A stretch of 37,024 bases of DNA from CAYSPU01 sp964432995 (GTDB lineage Bacteria; Verrucomicrobiota; Verrucomicrobiia; Limisphaerales; JAHDYP01). The notes below the pieces were generated by a model. The model made no database searches, was not told the DNA's origin, and worked only from the letters and a program-made list of their open reading frames with translations. The position numbers and the translations under genes are program-made. The stretch lies in the NCBI GenBank assembly GCA_964432995.1, contig CAYSPU010000017.1, positions 1 through 37,024 on the forward strand. The letters are read 5' to 3'. Below, piece by piece: positions 1-7,497 of this stretch (position 1 is its first letter; the number at the start of each line of letters is the position of its first letter).

Positions 1-444
1 CGACTGGTTTTCGGTGACCAGCGCAGCCTTTCTCTGCTCCAGGGCGGCGATGCGTCCCAGTTCCCGATCCATCGGCGTCGCTTCCATCTTGCCATTCACG
101 CGGGCGTCCAGGGGGTCGGCATACCAGCCGCCAAAAAAGATCCCGATCTGCCCCGCCGCCGGCAGCGCCCGCCAAAACCGCCAGAAATACGGACGCTCGC
201 GATCTTCCTCCGTCAGTTTCCAGAAGGAGTGGTTGTCAATCCCGCGCGGATCCAGCCATTCGTTCAAGTGGTGAACGACGACTCCCTTGCCGGCACCATC
301 AAGTCCCGTGACGATGATGATCACCGGGAACCGCGCCTTGCGGACGGCCAACTGCGCCTCGATGAGTTGTGCCCGCAGAACGGGCAACTGGCGGGCGTAG
401 TCCGCTTTCGAGATCTTCCGTCCGAGCTCGACCGCTTCGAACAT
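1..444 (-). CDS. pap: Polyphosphate:AMP phosphotransferase, N-terminal part (PPK2 family)
   Basis: This is a partial gene: the ATG lies at 442-444 on the minus strand and the C-terminus runs off the left edge, leaving 148 codons. The protein starts MFEAVELGRKI, a typical PAP N-terminus. It has a PPK2 Walker A loop, GLDGAGKG, at residues 47-54, followed by LNEWLDPR and then ERPYFWRFWRALP and IGIFFGGWY. These are the signature blocks of the polyphosphate:AMP phosphotransferase branch of PPK2, which phosphorylates AMP to ADP using polyphosphate. Full-length PAPs carry two PPK2 domains; only the first is visible here. It lies 106 bp downstream of the ylbF-like gene on the same strand and may be co-transcribed with it. 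The family call is firm; the state of the missing second domain is unknown. Confidence 0.92.
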   Translation of the reverse strand, partial: MFEAVELGRKISKADYARQLPVLRAQLIEAQLAVRKARFPVIIIVTGLDGAGKGVVVHHLNEWLDPRGIDNHSFWKLTEEDRERPYFWRFWRALPAAGQIGIFFGGWYADPLDARVNGKMEATPMDRELGRIAALEQRKAALVTENQS

Positions 445-550
445 AGGCCAAGCCTTTCTTTTCGGTTCGTCGTGACCGACCGCATCCCGTGCTGACCGAT
501 CACCGCCCCGCGAAACGGAACAGCATTCTCCCCGGTCCGGCGCCGCTCTG

Positions 551-961
551 TCAGCCGCAGCTACAGCCCGAGCCGCAGGAACAGGACTGGAAATCCTCCG
601 CCTGCGGAAGGCGCCCCAGCTCGAACGTGCGCGTCAAGTGCCGGCCGATCGTGTCGCGGGCATCCCGAATCGCCTGCTGCGCATCCAGAAACTCCCGCGC
701 CACCTCGTGCTCCAACAGCGCCTCGCGCCGACGCTCGAACTCCGCCACCTCCTCGTCGGCCAACTCGAGCCCCATCCGCTGTTTCTGCTGCAGTTCCGCG
801 CCCCGTTCGCTCACGTCGCGAAAGAGGTTCTGCGCTTCCGCGTCGGCCAGGAAGGTGTCAATCCGGCGGCGCAGGTTGGCAAACTCCGGGTGCTCCACAA
901 TGACCTGACATAGCTCGCGAGTTTTCGCGAGAACGGCTTCGGCTTCAGCAAGGTTCGACAT
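551..961 (-). CDS. YlbF-family protein with Cys-rich C-terminal tail
   Basis: A 136-residue, mostly helical, charged protein of the YlbF/YmcA family. In Bacillus subtilis, YlbF, YmcA and YaaT form a complex that carries iron-sulfur clusters and acts on RNase Y and on development. The core (residues about 5-115) is rich in E, R, A and L, with heptad-like patterns such as ELQQKQRMGLELADEEVAEFERRR. The tail ends CSCGSGCSCG, with cysteines at 127, 129, 133 and 135, a plausible metal or cluster site. The gene lies 48 bp downstream of the cstA-like gene and 106 bp upstream of pap, all on the minus strand. The family assignment is good; the function in this organism is unknown. Confidence 0.85.
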   Translation of the reverse strand: MSNLAEAEAVLAKTRELCQVIVEHPEFANLRRRIDTFLADAEAQNLFRDVSERGAELQQKQRMGLELADEEVAEFERRREALLEHEVAREFLDAQQAIRDARDTIGRHLTRTFELGRLPQAEDFQSCSCGSGCSCG

Positions 962-1009
962 TGGCGGTAAAGTGCGGCAGGAAGGGGCCCTTGTCCAGCG
1001 GGACTTGCT

Positions 1010-2941
1010 TCAGCAGTTCAGCGAAACACCGGGTGCGGACGGCGGGGGGAGCGACTCCTCCGCCGGGGCGACGGGAGGTCGGCGGAAGACCCGGATGGAG
1101 AGGATGACCATTCCGACCGCCAGGCAGAGCAGGACGAGGCAGGCGAGGGCGAGCACCCAATTGTCCTGAGCGAGGTTGAGGCCGAGGCTGATGGTGGTCG
1201 AGGTGAGCGTCGTGACGAACATGAAGATGCAGGGAATCAGCGCGAAGAAGTAGCGACGCCCGTGGGCCCGCATCCAGACGGTGACCACCAGCAGGGCCAT
1301 GGCCGCCATCATCTGGTTGGCCGATCCGAACACCCGCCACAGAACCGGCAGCACATTCCAGCGCGACAGCGCATACATTCCGAAGGCCGCCAGGGCGGTA
1401 TTGAACCAGACGTTCCGCATCCACCACGGCGGCTGCCGAAACACGATCTTCCAGAGTTCCTCGAGCAGATACCGGTTCAGCCGCACCGCGACGTCCAGCG
1501 TCGTCACCACGAATCCCTCCAGCAGCAAGATGCCAAATACCGTTCCCGTCCAGACGGGGATCCCAAACGCCTGGTGCGCCAGGTTCCCGGTCGCCAGCGA
1601 GATGGCCAGGATCGGGTTCTTGTCCCGATGCGTGATCTGGAGGTAGTCGCCGTGACCGAGCCCGACATAGAGCGTGAGGAGGACGGTCACGGCCAGGAGC
1701 GATTCGAGCAACATCCCGTTGTAACCGATGCGCCGGGCGTGGGTCTCGTTGGCCAGTTGCTTGGCCGAGGTGCCCGTGGCCACGAGGCAGTGGAAGCCGG
1801 AGATCGCCCCGCACGAAACCGTGATCAGCATGAGCGGCCACAAGGCGCCGACGTACTGGATCCCCTCGGCGTAGTTGAAGAAGCGCGCCTCCGCGGCGGC
1901 CGCCGAGGGCGGAGCGCCGGTGGCGATCGACCCGCCGGCGGTGATCAGCAGGGCCACGAAGATGCCCACGATGCCCGCATAGAGGATCTGCACGTTCACA
2001 AAATCGCGCGGCATCAACAGCATCCAGACGGGAATCGTGGAAGCCAACACCACATAGAACGTCATGAAACCGCGCCAGGTCTCGGTCGAAACAATCACCG
2101 GATGCTTGAGCCCGAGCAGCACGGAAGCGGCGCAGAGGATGGTGGCCAGGGGGTAGGCGTAGCGGGCGGCGAGGTTCTTCCGGTAGATGAGCCAACCCAG
2201 GAACGGCGCGCAGACCGTGATGAACAGGACGCTGGTCGAGGCGATGCCCCCGATTCGCGCCATGAGGGTGTAACTGCGCGTGGCCGCAGCGGCCAGGATC
2301 TCGCCTTCGGGCACCCTGGCATCCGTCGCACTCGCGGCCTTGACGGCGATGGTGGTCGGCATCCACGGATGGGCGCGGTAGTTGACCAGAGCCACGCCCG
2401 GCTGCCGGTCCGCCACCTCCCGGAGCGTTTCCTCGGGAGGCGGTGTCAGCCCCACCTTCGCGGCCGGGTAACTGCTGGTCAGGGCCACCACGCTCAGGTT
2501 CAGGAACGTGCCCGTAACCAGCAGCAGCGAAACCAGCAGCAACCCGACCATCAACCCATAACCGGCCTTGCCAAACACCCGGCGCGCCACCTCGGCGATC
2601 GACCGCCCCCCTTCGCGCACGGACACCGCCAGGTTCGACATGTCGTGCACGCCGCCCATGAAGATCGCCCCCACCACGACCCAGATCAGCGCGGGCATGA
2701 TCCCGAAGGCAAAGGCGAGGGTGGGCCCCACAATGGGCCCCGCGCCGGCAATCGCGGCGAAGTGGTGGGCGAAGAGGACATACGGCTTCGCCGGCACGTA
2801 ATCGCGTCCGTCGTTGAGCCGGACGGCGGGCGTCGCCCGGTCGCCGCGGATGTCGAGCCATTTCTCCAGTTGACCGCCGTAGAAGCGGCTGCCGGCCCAG
2901 TAACAGGCCACCGCCGTGAAGAGGATCAGCAGCACCAGCAT
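1010..2941 (-). CDS. cstA: CstA-family carbon starvation protein / peptide or pyruvate transporter
   Basis: A 643-residue polytopic inner-membrane protein. The N-terminus reads MLVLLILFTAVACYWAGSRF, then has the CstA blocks DGRDYVPAKPYVLFAHHFAAIAGAGPIVGP and GGVHDMSNLAVSVREGGRSI (residues roughly 45-115). The middle has the conserved GAISGFHCLVATGTSAKQL segment, and a membrane-rich CstA C-terminal region follows. E. coli CstA and its paralogue BtsT take up peptides and/or pyruvate during carbon limitation; the substrate here cannot be read from sequence. Transcription runs leftward away from the marR gene, and the 333-bp gap between them carries a repeat element. It is probably the first gene of a cstA-ylbF-pap unit. 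Confidence 0.93.
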   Translation of the reverse strand: MLVLLILFTAVACYWAGSRFYGGQLEKWLDIRGDRATPAVRLNDGRDYVPAKPYVLFAHHFAAIAGAGPIVGPTLAFAFGIMPALIWVVVGAIFMGGVHDMSNLAVSVREGGRSIAEVARRVFGKAGYGLMVGLLLVSLLLVTGTFLNLSVVALTSSYPAAKVGLTPPPEETLREVADRQPGVALVNYRAHPWMPTTIAVKAASATDARVPEGEILAAAATRSYTLMARIGGIASTSVLFITVCAPFLGWLIYRKNLAARYAYPLATILCAASVLLGLKHPVIVSTETWRGFMTFYVVLASTIPVWMLLMPRDFVNVQILYAGIVGIFVALLITAGGSIATGAPPSAAAAEARFFNYAEGIQYVGALWPLMLITVSCGAISGFHCLVATGTSAKQLANETHARRIGYNGMLLESLLAVTVLLTLYVGLGHGDYLQITHRDKNPILAISLATGNLAHQAFGIPVWTGTVFGILLLEGFVVTTLDVAVRLNRYLLEELWKIVFRQPPWWMRNVWFNTALAAFGMYALSRWNVLPVLWRVFGSANQMMAAMALLVVTVWMRAHGRRYFFALIPCIFMFVTTLTSTTISLGLNLAQDNWVLALACLVLLCLAVGMVILSIRVFRRPPVAPAEESLPPPSAPGVSLNC

Positions 2942-3080
2942 ACGCGCGTCACCGGCCCAGCCGGAGGAGGTTTGACCCCGAGCATTGGGGAAGCCTCAAT
3001 CCCGGGCAAGCCCAGAATGCAGTCCAGCACGCGCCGCGGACGAAGGCGGATGCCGGACAGAGCGGATCCGCCGACTCCTC

Positions 3081-3196
3081 GATCCGCGGCCATCCGTGGC
3101 ATCCGCGGTGCTCCCTCGGACAGCCGCGGAACCGCACCGGCCCGGATCCGTGCACTGCTGGTTTTGACCACGGATGAACGCGGATGGCCACGGATT
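3081..3196. repeat. Inverted-repeat element, family 1, copy 1
   Basis: Left arm at 3082-3110 contains ATCCGCGGCCATCCGTGG followed by CATCCGCGGT. Right arm at 3168-3196 contains ACCACGGATGAACGCGGATG then GCCACGGAT. The arms are near-perfect reverse complements and enclose about 57 nt. The same architecture recurs at 11214-11348. It fills most of the cstA-marR intergenic gap (2942-3274), in which no other gene is seen. Confidence 0.75.
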
Positions 3197-3252
3197 CGAG
3201 AGAGGCTGGAACCACCGGCTCTTCCGTCCACGGTTGCCGTCGTGAAATCAAC

Positions 3253-3268
3253 TGTTGACATCTCAACA
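3253..3268. promoter_or_regulatory. Inverted repeat, candidate MarR-family operator
   Basis: TGTTGA (3253-3258), a 4-nt spacer CATC, then TCAACA (3263-3268): a perfect 6-bp dyad ending 6 nt before the marR ATG. MarR proteins are dimers that bind short palindromes and often repress their own gene. A hexamer TTGACA at 3255-3260 lies inside the dyad. No Shine-Dalgarno sequence fits the ATG at 3275. Role inferred from position and symmetry only. Confidence 0.5.
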
Positions 3269-3274
3269 ATTGCG

Positions 3275-3763
3275 ATGTATCCATACGCCGTGCATGCACT
3301 CCGGCGCAACCCCGGCCCCCGCTACGTCGCCCTGCTCCAACTCCTGCGCACCGCCGACACCCTCTGGGACGCGAGCCGCTCCTTCTTCGAACGCTGGGAG
3401 CTGAGCCCCAGCCAGTTCAACGTTCTCAACCTCATCACGGACGCCCCCCACGGCATGAGCCAGACGGAGTTGAGCCGCGAATTGCTGGTCCACCGCTCCA
3501 ATGTCACCGGCCTCGTGGACCGCCTCGAGGCCCGCGGACTCGTCGAGCGCCGCGAACTCCCCGGCGACCGACGCGCCTATCGGGTGGTGCTCACCCCCGC
3601 CGGACGCAAGCTCCTGCGGCAGATCCTCCCCCACTACTACACCGCGGCCGAAACCGTCTGGGGAGATCTTCCCCTCAGCCAGGTCGAGGTGCTCGTTCAA
3701 GGCCTCCGGCGGGTGGGGGAAAACGCCGTGCAGATGGCGGCCCGCGCGGCGGAACTCGATTGA
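3275..3763 (+). CDS. MarR-family transcriptional regulator
   Basis: A 162-residue winged-helix protein. Residues about 18-140 hold the MarR core: RYVALLQLLRTADTLWDASR (dimerisation helix), then LSPSQFNVLNLI, the recognition region MSQTELSRELLVHRSNVTGLVDRLEARGLVERR, and the wing GDRRAYRVVLTPAGRKLL. The start chosen is the ATG at 3275, which is where the MarR homology begins. The open frame continues upstream through the repeat and antisense to cstA, which is not credible coding. A GTG at 3242 is an in-frame alternative, and neither start has a clear ribosome binding site. The gene is divergent from cstA and 219 bp upstream of the MFS-lnt-aas cluster, so either could be its target, besides itself. 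The ligand is unknown. Confidence 0.9.
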   Translation: MYPYAVHALRRNPGPRYVALLQLLRTADTLWDASRSFFERWELSPSQFNVLNLITDAPHGMSQTELSRELLVHRSNVTGLVDRLEARGLVERRELPGDRRAYRVVLTPAGRKLLRQILPHYYTAAETVWGDLPLSQVEVLVQGLRRVGENAVQMAARAAELD

Positions 3764-3794
3764 GCCATGTATGAACCCACCCGCGCACCACATG

Positions 3795-3857
3795 GCAGGG
3801 CGACCTCTCCGAGGGCGCCGCAGCCGGGCACGTCGGCGGATCGGCTTGTCGGCGAGT
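3795..3857. repeat. Composite repeat, family 2, copy 1 (conserved head plus 8-bp units)
   Basis: A 26-bp head at 3795-3820 with core GGGCGACCTCTCCGAGGG is followed by a degenerate 8-bp tandem array, CGGCNNGT-like, at 3826-3857 (GGGCACGT, CGGCGGAT, CGGCTTGT, CGGCGAGT). The head recurs with one mismatch at 19185-19210 and inverted, with a few mismatches, at 6491-6516. It occupies part of the 219-bp gap between marR and the MFS gene. Confidence 0.7.
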
Positions 3858-3982
3858 CGGCCGTCGTTCCGACCTGCTGTCGCTTTGGCGGGGTGGAGGT
3901 CTGCTTGCCAGTGTTCCTCGGAATCGCTTGATGCCGGTTGCTCAAGACAGTCCATGTTGCTTCTGCGAAAGGAGACCAGCCT

Positions 3983-5437
3983 GTGAATGCCACGGTTCCC
4001 TCCCATTCCGCGCGGCGGTCGGACGAGGCATCGTCGGCGCAACCCGGGGCGCGGGCGGCTCTGGCGTTGTTGCTTCTGATCAACCTGTTCAACTACCTCG
4101 ACCGCTACGTGCTGGCGGCGGTGGTGCCGTTGATCAAGAAGAGCTTCTTTGGGGAACACGGCGAAGGCGCCGGCGCCGGTCCCGTGCTGCAACCGTTTCT
4201 CGACTGGTGTCAGACCAGTTTGCACTTCACCCCCAAGGACGCGCTCCTCGGGTTGTTGTCCACGGCCTTCATGGTGATGTACATGATCGGGGCTCCGATC
4301 TTCGCGCGCCTGGCCGAGCGGCACCGTCGCTGGCTGCTCATCGGGATCGGCGTGGTCCTGTGGAGCCTGGCGAGCGGGGCTTCGGGATTGGCCGCCACCT
4401 TCGGGGTTCTGCTGCTGACCCGCTGCCTGGTGGGCGTGGGGGAAGCCGCTTACGGGCCCGTGGCACCCGCGTTGATCTCCGACTACTACCCCGTGAAGGT
4501 CCGGGGGCAGGTTCTGGCCTGGTTCTACATGGCCATCCCGGTGGGAACCGCGTTGGGTTACATGTTCGGAGAGCAGATCGCGGCGTCGGGCCTCAGCGAC
4601 TGGGCCGGTTCCCACCTCGGGATCCAGGCTGAAGGCTGGCGCTGGGCCTTCTTCCTCGTTGTCGCGCCGGGAGTGGCGCTCGGAATCCTGAGCGGCTTCC
4701 ACCGGGACCCGGTGCGGGGGCAAGCGGATCACGTGGCGCCGGAGCCGACCCGCCGTCTCCATTGGCGGGATTACGGCGTCCTGCTGCGAACGCCTTCTTA
4801 TGTGTTTTGCACCTTGGGGATGACGGCGATGACCTTCGCGATGGGGGGGATGGCCTTTTGGATGCCGTACTATCTCGAGGGCTTGCCGGGAGCGCCGGAA
4901 TCGCCCACCACCGTGTTTGGCGGCATCACGGTGGCGGCGGGCTTGAGTGGGACTCTGCTGGGCGGGCTGCTGGGGGACAAGCTGCGCGGCCGTTTTGGCG
5001 GTTCGTATTTCCTGGTGTCCGGGGTGGCCATGCTGCTCGGATTCCCGTTGTTTCTGGCAGTGCTCAGGGCGCCGTTCCCCTGGATCTGGTTGTTGATCTT
5101 CCTGACCTGTTTCTGTCTCTTCTTCAACACCGGCCCCACGAACACGATCCTCGCCAACGTCACCCACCCGGCCATGCGCTCGGCCGGGTTTGCCCTGACC
5201 ATCTTCGTGATCCACGCCTTTGGCGATGCGATCTCGCCGTTTGTGATCGGGATTCTGAGCGATCGCTACAGTCTGCCGTTCGGCTTTCAGGTGATGGGTT
5301 TCATGTTTCTCGTCAGCGGTGTTCTCTGGCTGCTGGGGGCGCGCTATCTGGCGCGCGACACCGAACGCGCACCGCACCGTCTGGCGGCCCTCGCGCCTTC
5401 ACCGCAGGAGGCGGCGAGCCGGGGAGAAAACCCGTAG
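3983..5437 (+). CDS. Spinster-type MFS transporter (candidate lysophospholipid transporter)
   Basis: A 484-residue transporter with about 12 membrane segments. The first helix region reads LLLLINLFNYLDRYVLAAVVPL; NYLDR is characteristic of the Spinster branch of the MFS. Further blocks include LLSTAFMVMYMIGAPIFARL, LASGASGLAATFGVLLLTRC and GVGEAAYGPVAPALISDYY. Start: GTG at 3983, preceded by GGAGA at 3971-3975 with 7-nt spacing; the open frame upstream has only a TTG. It is followed after 40 bp by the lnt-like gene, then by a radical SAM gene and aas. Known: vertebrate Spns1 exports lysophospholipids from lysosomes, and E. coli LplT, another MFS protein encoded beside aas, flips them inward. 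Inference: this transporter moves lysolipids for the Aas encoded downstream. An organic-acid or sugar substrate cannot be excluded. Confidence 0.85.
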   Translation: MNATVPSHSARRSDEASSAQPGARAALALLLLINLFNYLDRYVLAAVVPLIKKSFFGEHGEGAGAGPVLQPFLDWCQTSLHFTPKDALLGLLSTAFMVMYMIGAPIFARLAERHRRWLLIGIGVVLWSLASGASGLAATFGVLLLTRCLVGVGEAAYGPVAPALISDYYPVKVRGQVLAWFYMAIPVGTALGYMFGEQIAASGLSDWAGSHLGIQAEGWRWAFFLVVAPGVALGILSGFHRDPVRGQADHVAPEPTRRLHWRDYGVLLRTPSYVFCTLGMTAMTFAMGGMAFWMPYYLEGLPGAPESPTTVFGGITVAAGLSGTLLGGLLGDKLRGRFGGSYFLVSGVAMLLGFPLFLAVLRAPFPWIWLLIFLTCFCLFFNTGPTNTILANVTHPAMRSAGFALTIFVIHAFGDAISPFVIGILSDRYSLPFGFQVMGFMFLVSGVLWLLGARYLARDTERAPHRLAALAPSPQEAASRGENP

Positions 5438-5477
5438 ACCAGACGCGCGCGCCTGCTCGAATCTGGAGGACCCGGAC

Positions 5478-7496
5478 ATGAGAACGGGATGGCACGGGAC
5501 AGTCGGGGCAACAGAACACGTCTTGGCGCTGTGTCCGGAGCGCGGCGCCGCCTCCCCCACGGGGTGCGCGCCGAACCTGGTTGAGCCGCAGGCCAGTCGC
5601 ACGGTCAATCCGGATTCGTGCCGCGGGTCAGAAGACCCGCGGTCCGAAAGAACCGGCGGCGCGGTGGGACTCTGTGAACAGGCGCGTGAACAGGGCTTTG
5701 TGGCGGGAGAGTCCGGCTTGGGCACGTGGCCTGCCCTCCTCTGGGGGATGGGCGCGGTGATGGCGTTTCACCTGGCGTACGAGGTTGCGGAGCTGCGGAG
5801 CGTCGTCGTGATCTTCGTGTTCTGCTTGGGGCAACTTTTCCGACTGCAGTCAATGCGGTGGGCATTTCGAGCGGGCCTGGCCATCGGGCTGGCGTGTTAC
5901 GCCCCGCACCTGGGGTTCTTCTGGACGATTTTCGGCCCGGCGGGGGCGGTGCTCTGGCTCGTCCTGGCGGTCTGGCTGGGGGTGTTCCTGGTGCTGGGGC
6001 GCGGGGTGCGGGTGCAGTGGAGCGGCGTGGCGGCTGCCGTGCTGCTGCCGTTTCTCTGGACGGGCCTCGAGTATTTCCGCAGTGAGCTGTACTCCCTGCG
6101 CTTCTCCTGGCTGAGCGCAGGGTACGCCTTTGCCGAGCCCGATGGTTCGCGGGGTTGGGCGCCGTGGGGTGTTTACGGCGTCGGCTTCGTCGTGGCGGCG
6201 CTGGCGGGGTGCGCGCTTCTGTTGGAGTCTTGGTTCCAGGGAAGTTCCCAGAGCTCTCGGACCACGCATCGCGGTCATGAAGCGCGAAGCCCTGAGGTAG
6301 GGACGCCCGGCCCCGGGCGTCCGGACGATGCGGTTCGGCAAGCCGGAGGTGGCGGACGCGCGAGGCCGCGCGTCCCTACCTGGTGCGGATGGTTACTACC
6401 CAGGAAACAGGCAGGGCGCGACTCTGAGGAGGACTCGCGAGCGGGTCTCCGCGTCGCGCCGGAAACGAGTGGCTCGGAGACTGCGTCTTGCGGCACCCTC
6501 GGAGAGGTCGCCCCACCTTTCGTGCGAAATGGTGTCCCAGAATGGGTAGAGGGATTCACGGAGGGGAGTGACCGCGGGTCCAGAGGAGGGCGGAGGGTTG
6601 GCTGGCGCGCATCGCGAGGCAGATGGGCAGCGATTGGGTGCCTCGGTCTGACTACGATCTTCCTCGGAATCGTCCTTGGACATTCCGTGAACACGAGTCC
6701 GTCGACAGCCTCAGCGAACGGCGTTCGGGTGGTGGGTGTGCAACTCGAGTATCCGGACGACGCCCTGCTGCTGGCCCGACTGGAGTTGGCGGCCCGAGAG
6801 CAGCCTCTGGCCGAACTTGTGGTGCTCAGCGAATACACGCTGCAGGGACCGCCCACAGACGCGTTGCGTTCCTGGTGCCGACGACATCGGAAGCACCTCG
6901 TCGTCGGCGGCAGGGATCCGGTGTCGGATTCGCAGTTCTACAACACGGTGTTCGTTGTCGACCCGCAGGGGGAGATTGTGTTTCGCCAGGTCAAGAGTGT
7001 TCCGATCCAGTTCTTCCAGGATGGATTGCCGGCGCGGTCGCAGTCGCTGTGGGAGTCATCCTGGGGACGGATCGGTTTCGCGGTCTGCTACGACCTGAGT
7101 TACCGGCGGGTTGTGGATCGGTTGGTGCGGCAGGGAGCAGAGGCGCTGATTGTGCCGACGGCGGACGACAGCAGTTGGGGGGAGTATGAGCACCGGCTGC
7201 ACGCGCGGGTGGCCTTGGTGCGCGCCGCGGAATACGGAGTCCCGATTCTGCGCGTGGCGGGGTCCGGCATCTCGCAACTCGTGGACGGCACGGGGCGACT
7301 GGTCGCTTCAGCCCCGTACCCGGGACAAGGGGAGACGTTGACCGGCGTGCTGCCGATGCGAAGGCGCGGGCGGGTGCCGTTCGATTCCTGGCTGGCGCCG
7401 GCTTCCACCGGCGTGGCTGGTCTTGTCGGCCTGCTGCTGGTTGTCGGTGGAATCCGCGCCCAGGGGTGGCGCGTAGCCGTGAAAGGAGAAGGGTGA
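5478..7496 (+). CDS. Lnt-like apolipoprotein N-acyltransferase carrying repeat-derived insertions
   Basis: A 672-codon ORF. Membrane helices start near residue 80 (WPALLWGMGAVMAFHLAY) and continue to about 255. Another helix follows at about 383-400 (WAAIGCLGLTTIFLGIVLGH), then a nitrilase-fold domain (about 415-635) and a last helix near the C-terminus. The nitrilase triad is visible: E452 in LSEYTL, K506 in QVKSVPIQ, C537 in VCYDLSYRR. Helices, then nitrilase, then helix is the Lnt plan: it transfers an acyl chain from phospholipid to the N-terminus of lipoproteins and leaves a lysophospholipid. Residues about 18-58 and 255-380 look nothing like Lnt; they coincide with short repeat elements read in frame. 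Start: ATG 5478 has GGAGGA 7 nt upstream, but homology begins near 5715, so GTG 5700 or ATG 5748 remain possible. The stop is 1 nt before the radical SAM gene. Confidence 0.8.
   Translation: MRTGWHGTVGATEHVLALCPERGAASPTGCAPNLVEPQASRTVNPDSCRGSEDPRSERTGGAVGLCEQAREQGFVAGESGLGTWPALLWGMGAVMAFHLAYEVAELRSVVVIFVFCLGQLFRLQSMRWAFRAGLAIGLACYAPHLGFFWTIFGPAGAVLWLVLAVWLGVFLVLGRGVRVQWSGVAAAVLLPFLWTGLEYFRSELYSLRFSWLSAGYAFAEPDGSRGWAPWGVYGVGFVVAALAGCALLLESWFQGSSQSSRTTHRGHEARSPEVGTPGPGRPDDAVRQAGGGGRARPRVPTWCGWLLPRKQAGRDSEEDSRAGLRVAPETSGSETASCGTLGEVAPPFVRNGVPEWVEGFTEGSDRGSRGGRRVGWRASRGRWAAIGCLGLTTIFLGIVLGHSVNTSPSTASANGVRVVGVQLEYPDDALLLARLELAAREQPLAELVVLSEYTLQGPPTDALRSWCRRHRKHLVVGGRDPVSDSQFYNTVFVVDPQGEIVFRQVKSVPIQFFQDGLPARSQSLWESSWGRIGFAVCYDLSYRRVVDRLVRQGAEALIVPTADDSSWGEYEHRLHARVALVRAAEYGVPILRVAGSGISQLVDGTGRLVASAPYPGQGETLTGVLPMRRRGRVPFDSWLAPASTGVAGLVGLLLVVGGIRAQGWRVAVKGEG
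5531..5650 (-). repeat. Family 3 repeat inside the lnt-like ORF (inverted copy)
   Basis: Read on the minus strand from 5650, it begins CTTTCGGACCGCGGGTC and continues TTCTGACCCGCGG, matching the start of the copy at 27952. At 5621-5642 the plus strand shows a perfect hairpin with 9-bp arms (CCGCGGGTC, loop AGAA, GACCCGCGG). The far end at about 5532-5546 (TGTCCGGAGCGCGGC) resembles the partner terminus. It corresponds to residues about 18-58 if translation starts at 5478. Confidence 0.65.
6295..6381. repeat. 87-bp inverted-repeat element inside the lnt-like ORF
   Basis: Perfect 12-bp terminal inverted repeats: AGGTAGGGACGC at 6295-6306 and GCGTCCCTACCT at 6370-6381. Each end is also an internal hairpin (ACGCCCGGCCCCGGGCGT and GACGCGCGAGGCCGCGCGTC). 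This is the architecture of a REP/MITE-like palindromic element. It is translated without a stop as residues about 273-302 of the Lnt-like protein. Confidence 0.7.
6491..6524 (-). repeat. Family 2 repeat head inside the lnt-like ORF (inverted copy)
   Basis: The reverse complement of 6491-6516 contains the core GGGCGACCTCTCCGAGGG shared with 3795-3820 and 19185-19210. The adjoining 14-mer CCCCACCTTTCGTG (6511-6524) is also found at 19142-19155. No 8-bp tail is recognisable here. Confidence 0.65.
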
Positions 7497-7497
7497 G

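Noticed and set aside
1262..3274. Long upstream extension of the marR frame on the plus strand
   Set aside because: Antisense to cstA and through a repeat element; MarR homology begins only at 3275.
3263..5377. 704-codon minus-strand frame across marR and the MFS gene
   Set aside because: Composition H/R/Q/P-rich without any domain; the opposite strand encodes two clear proteins.
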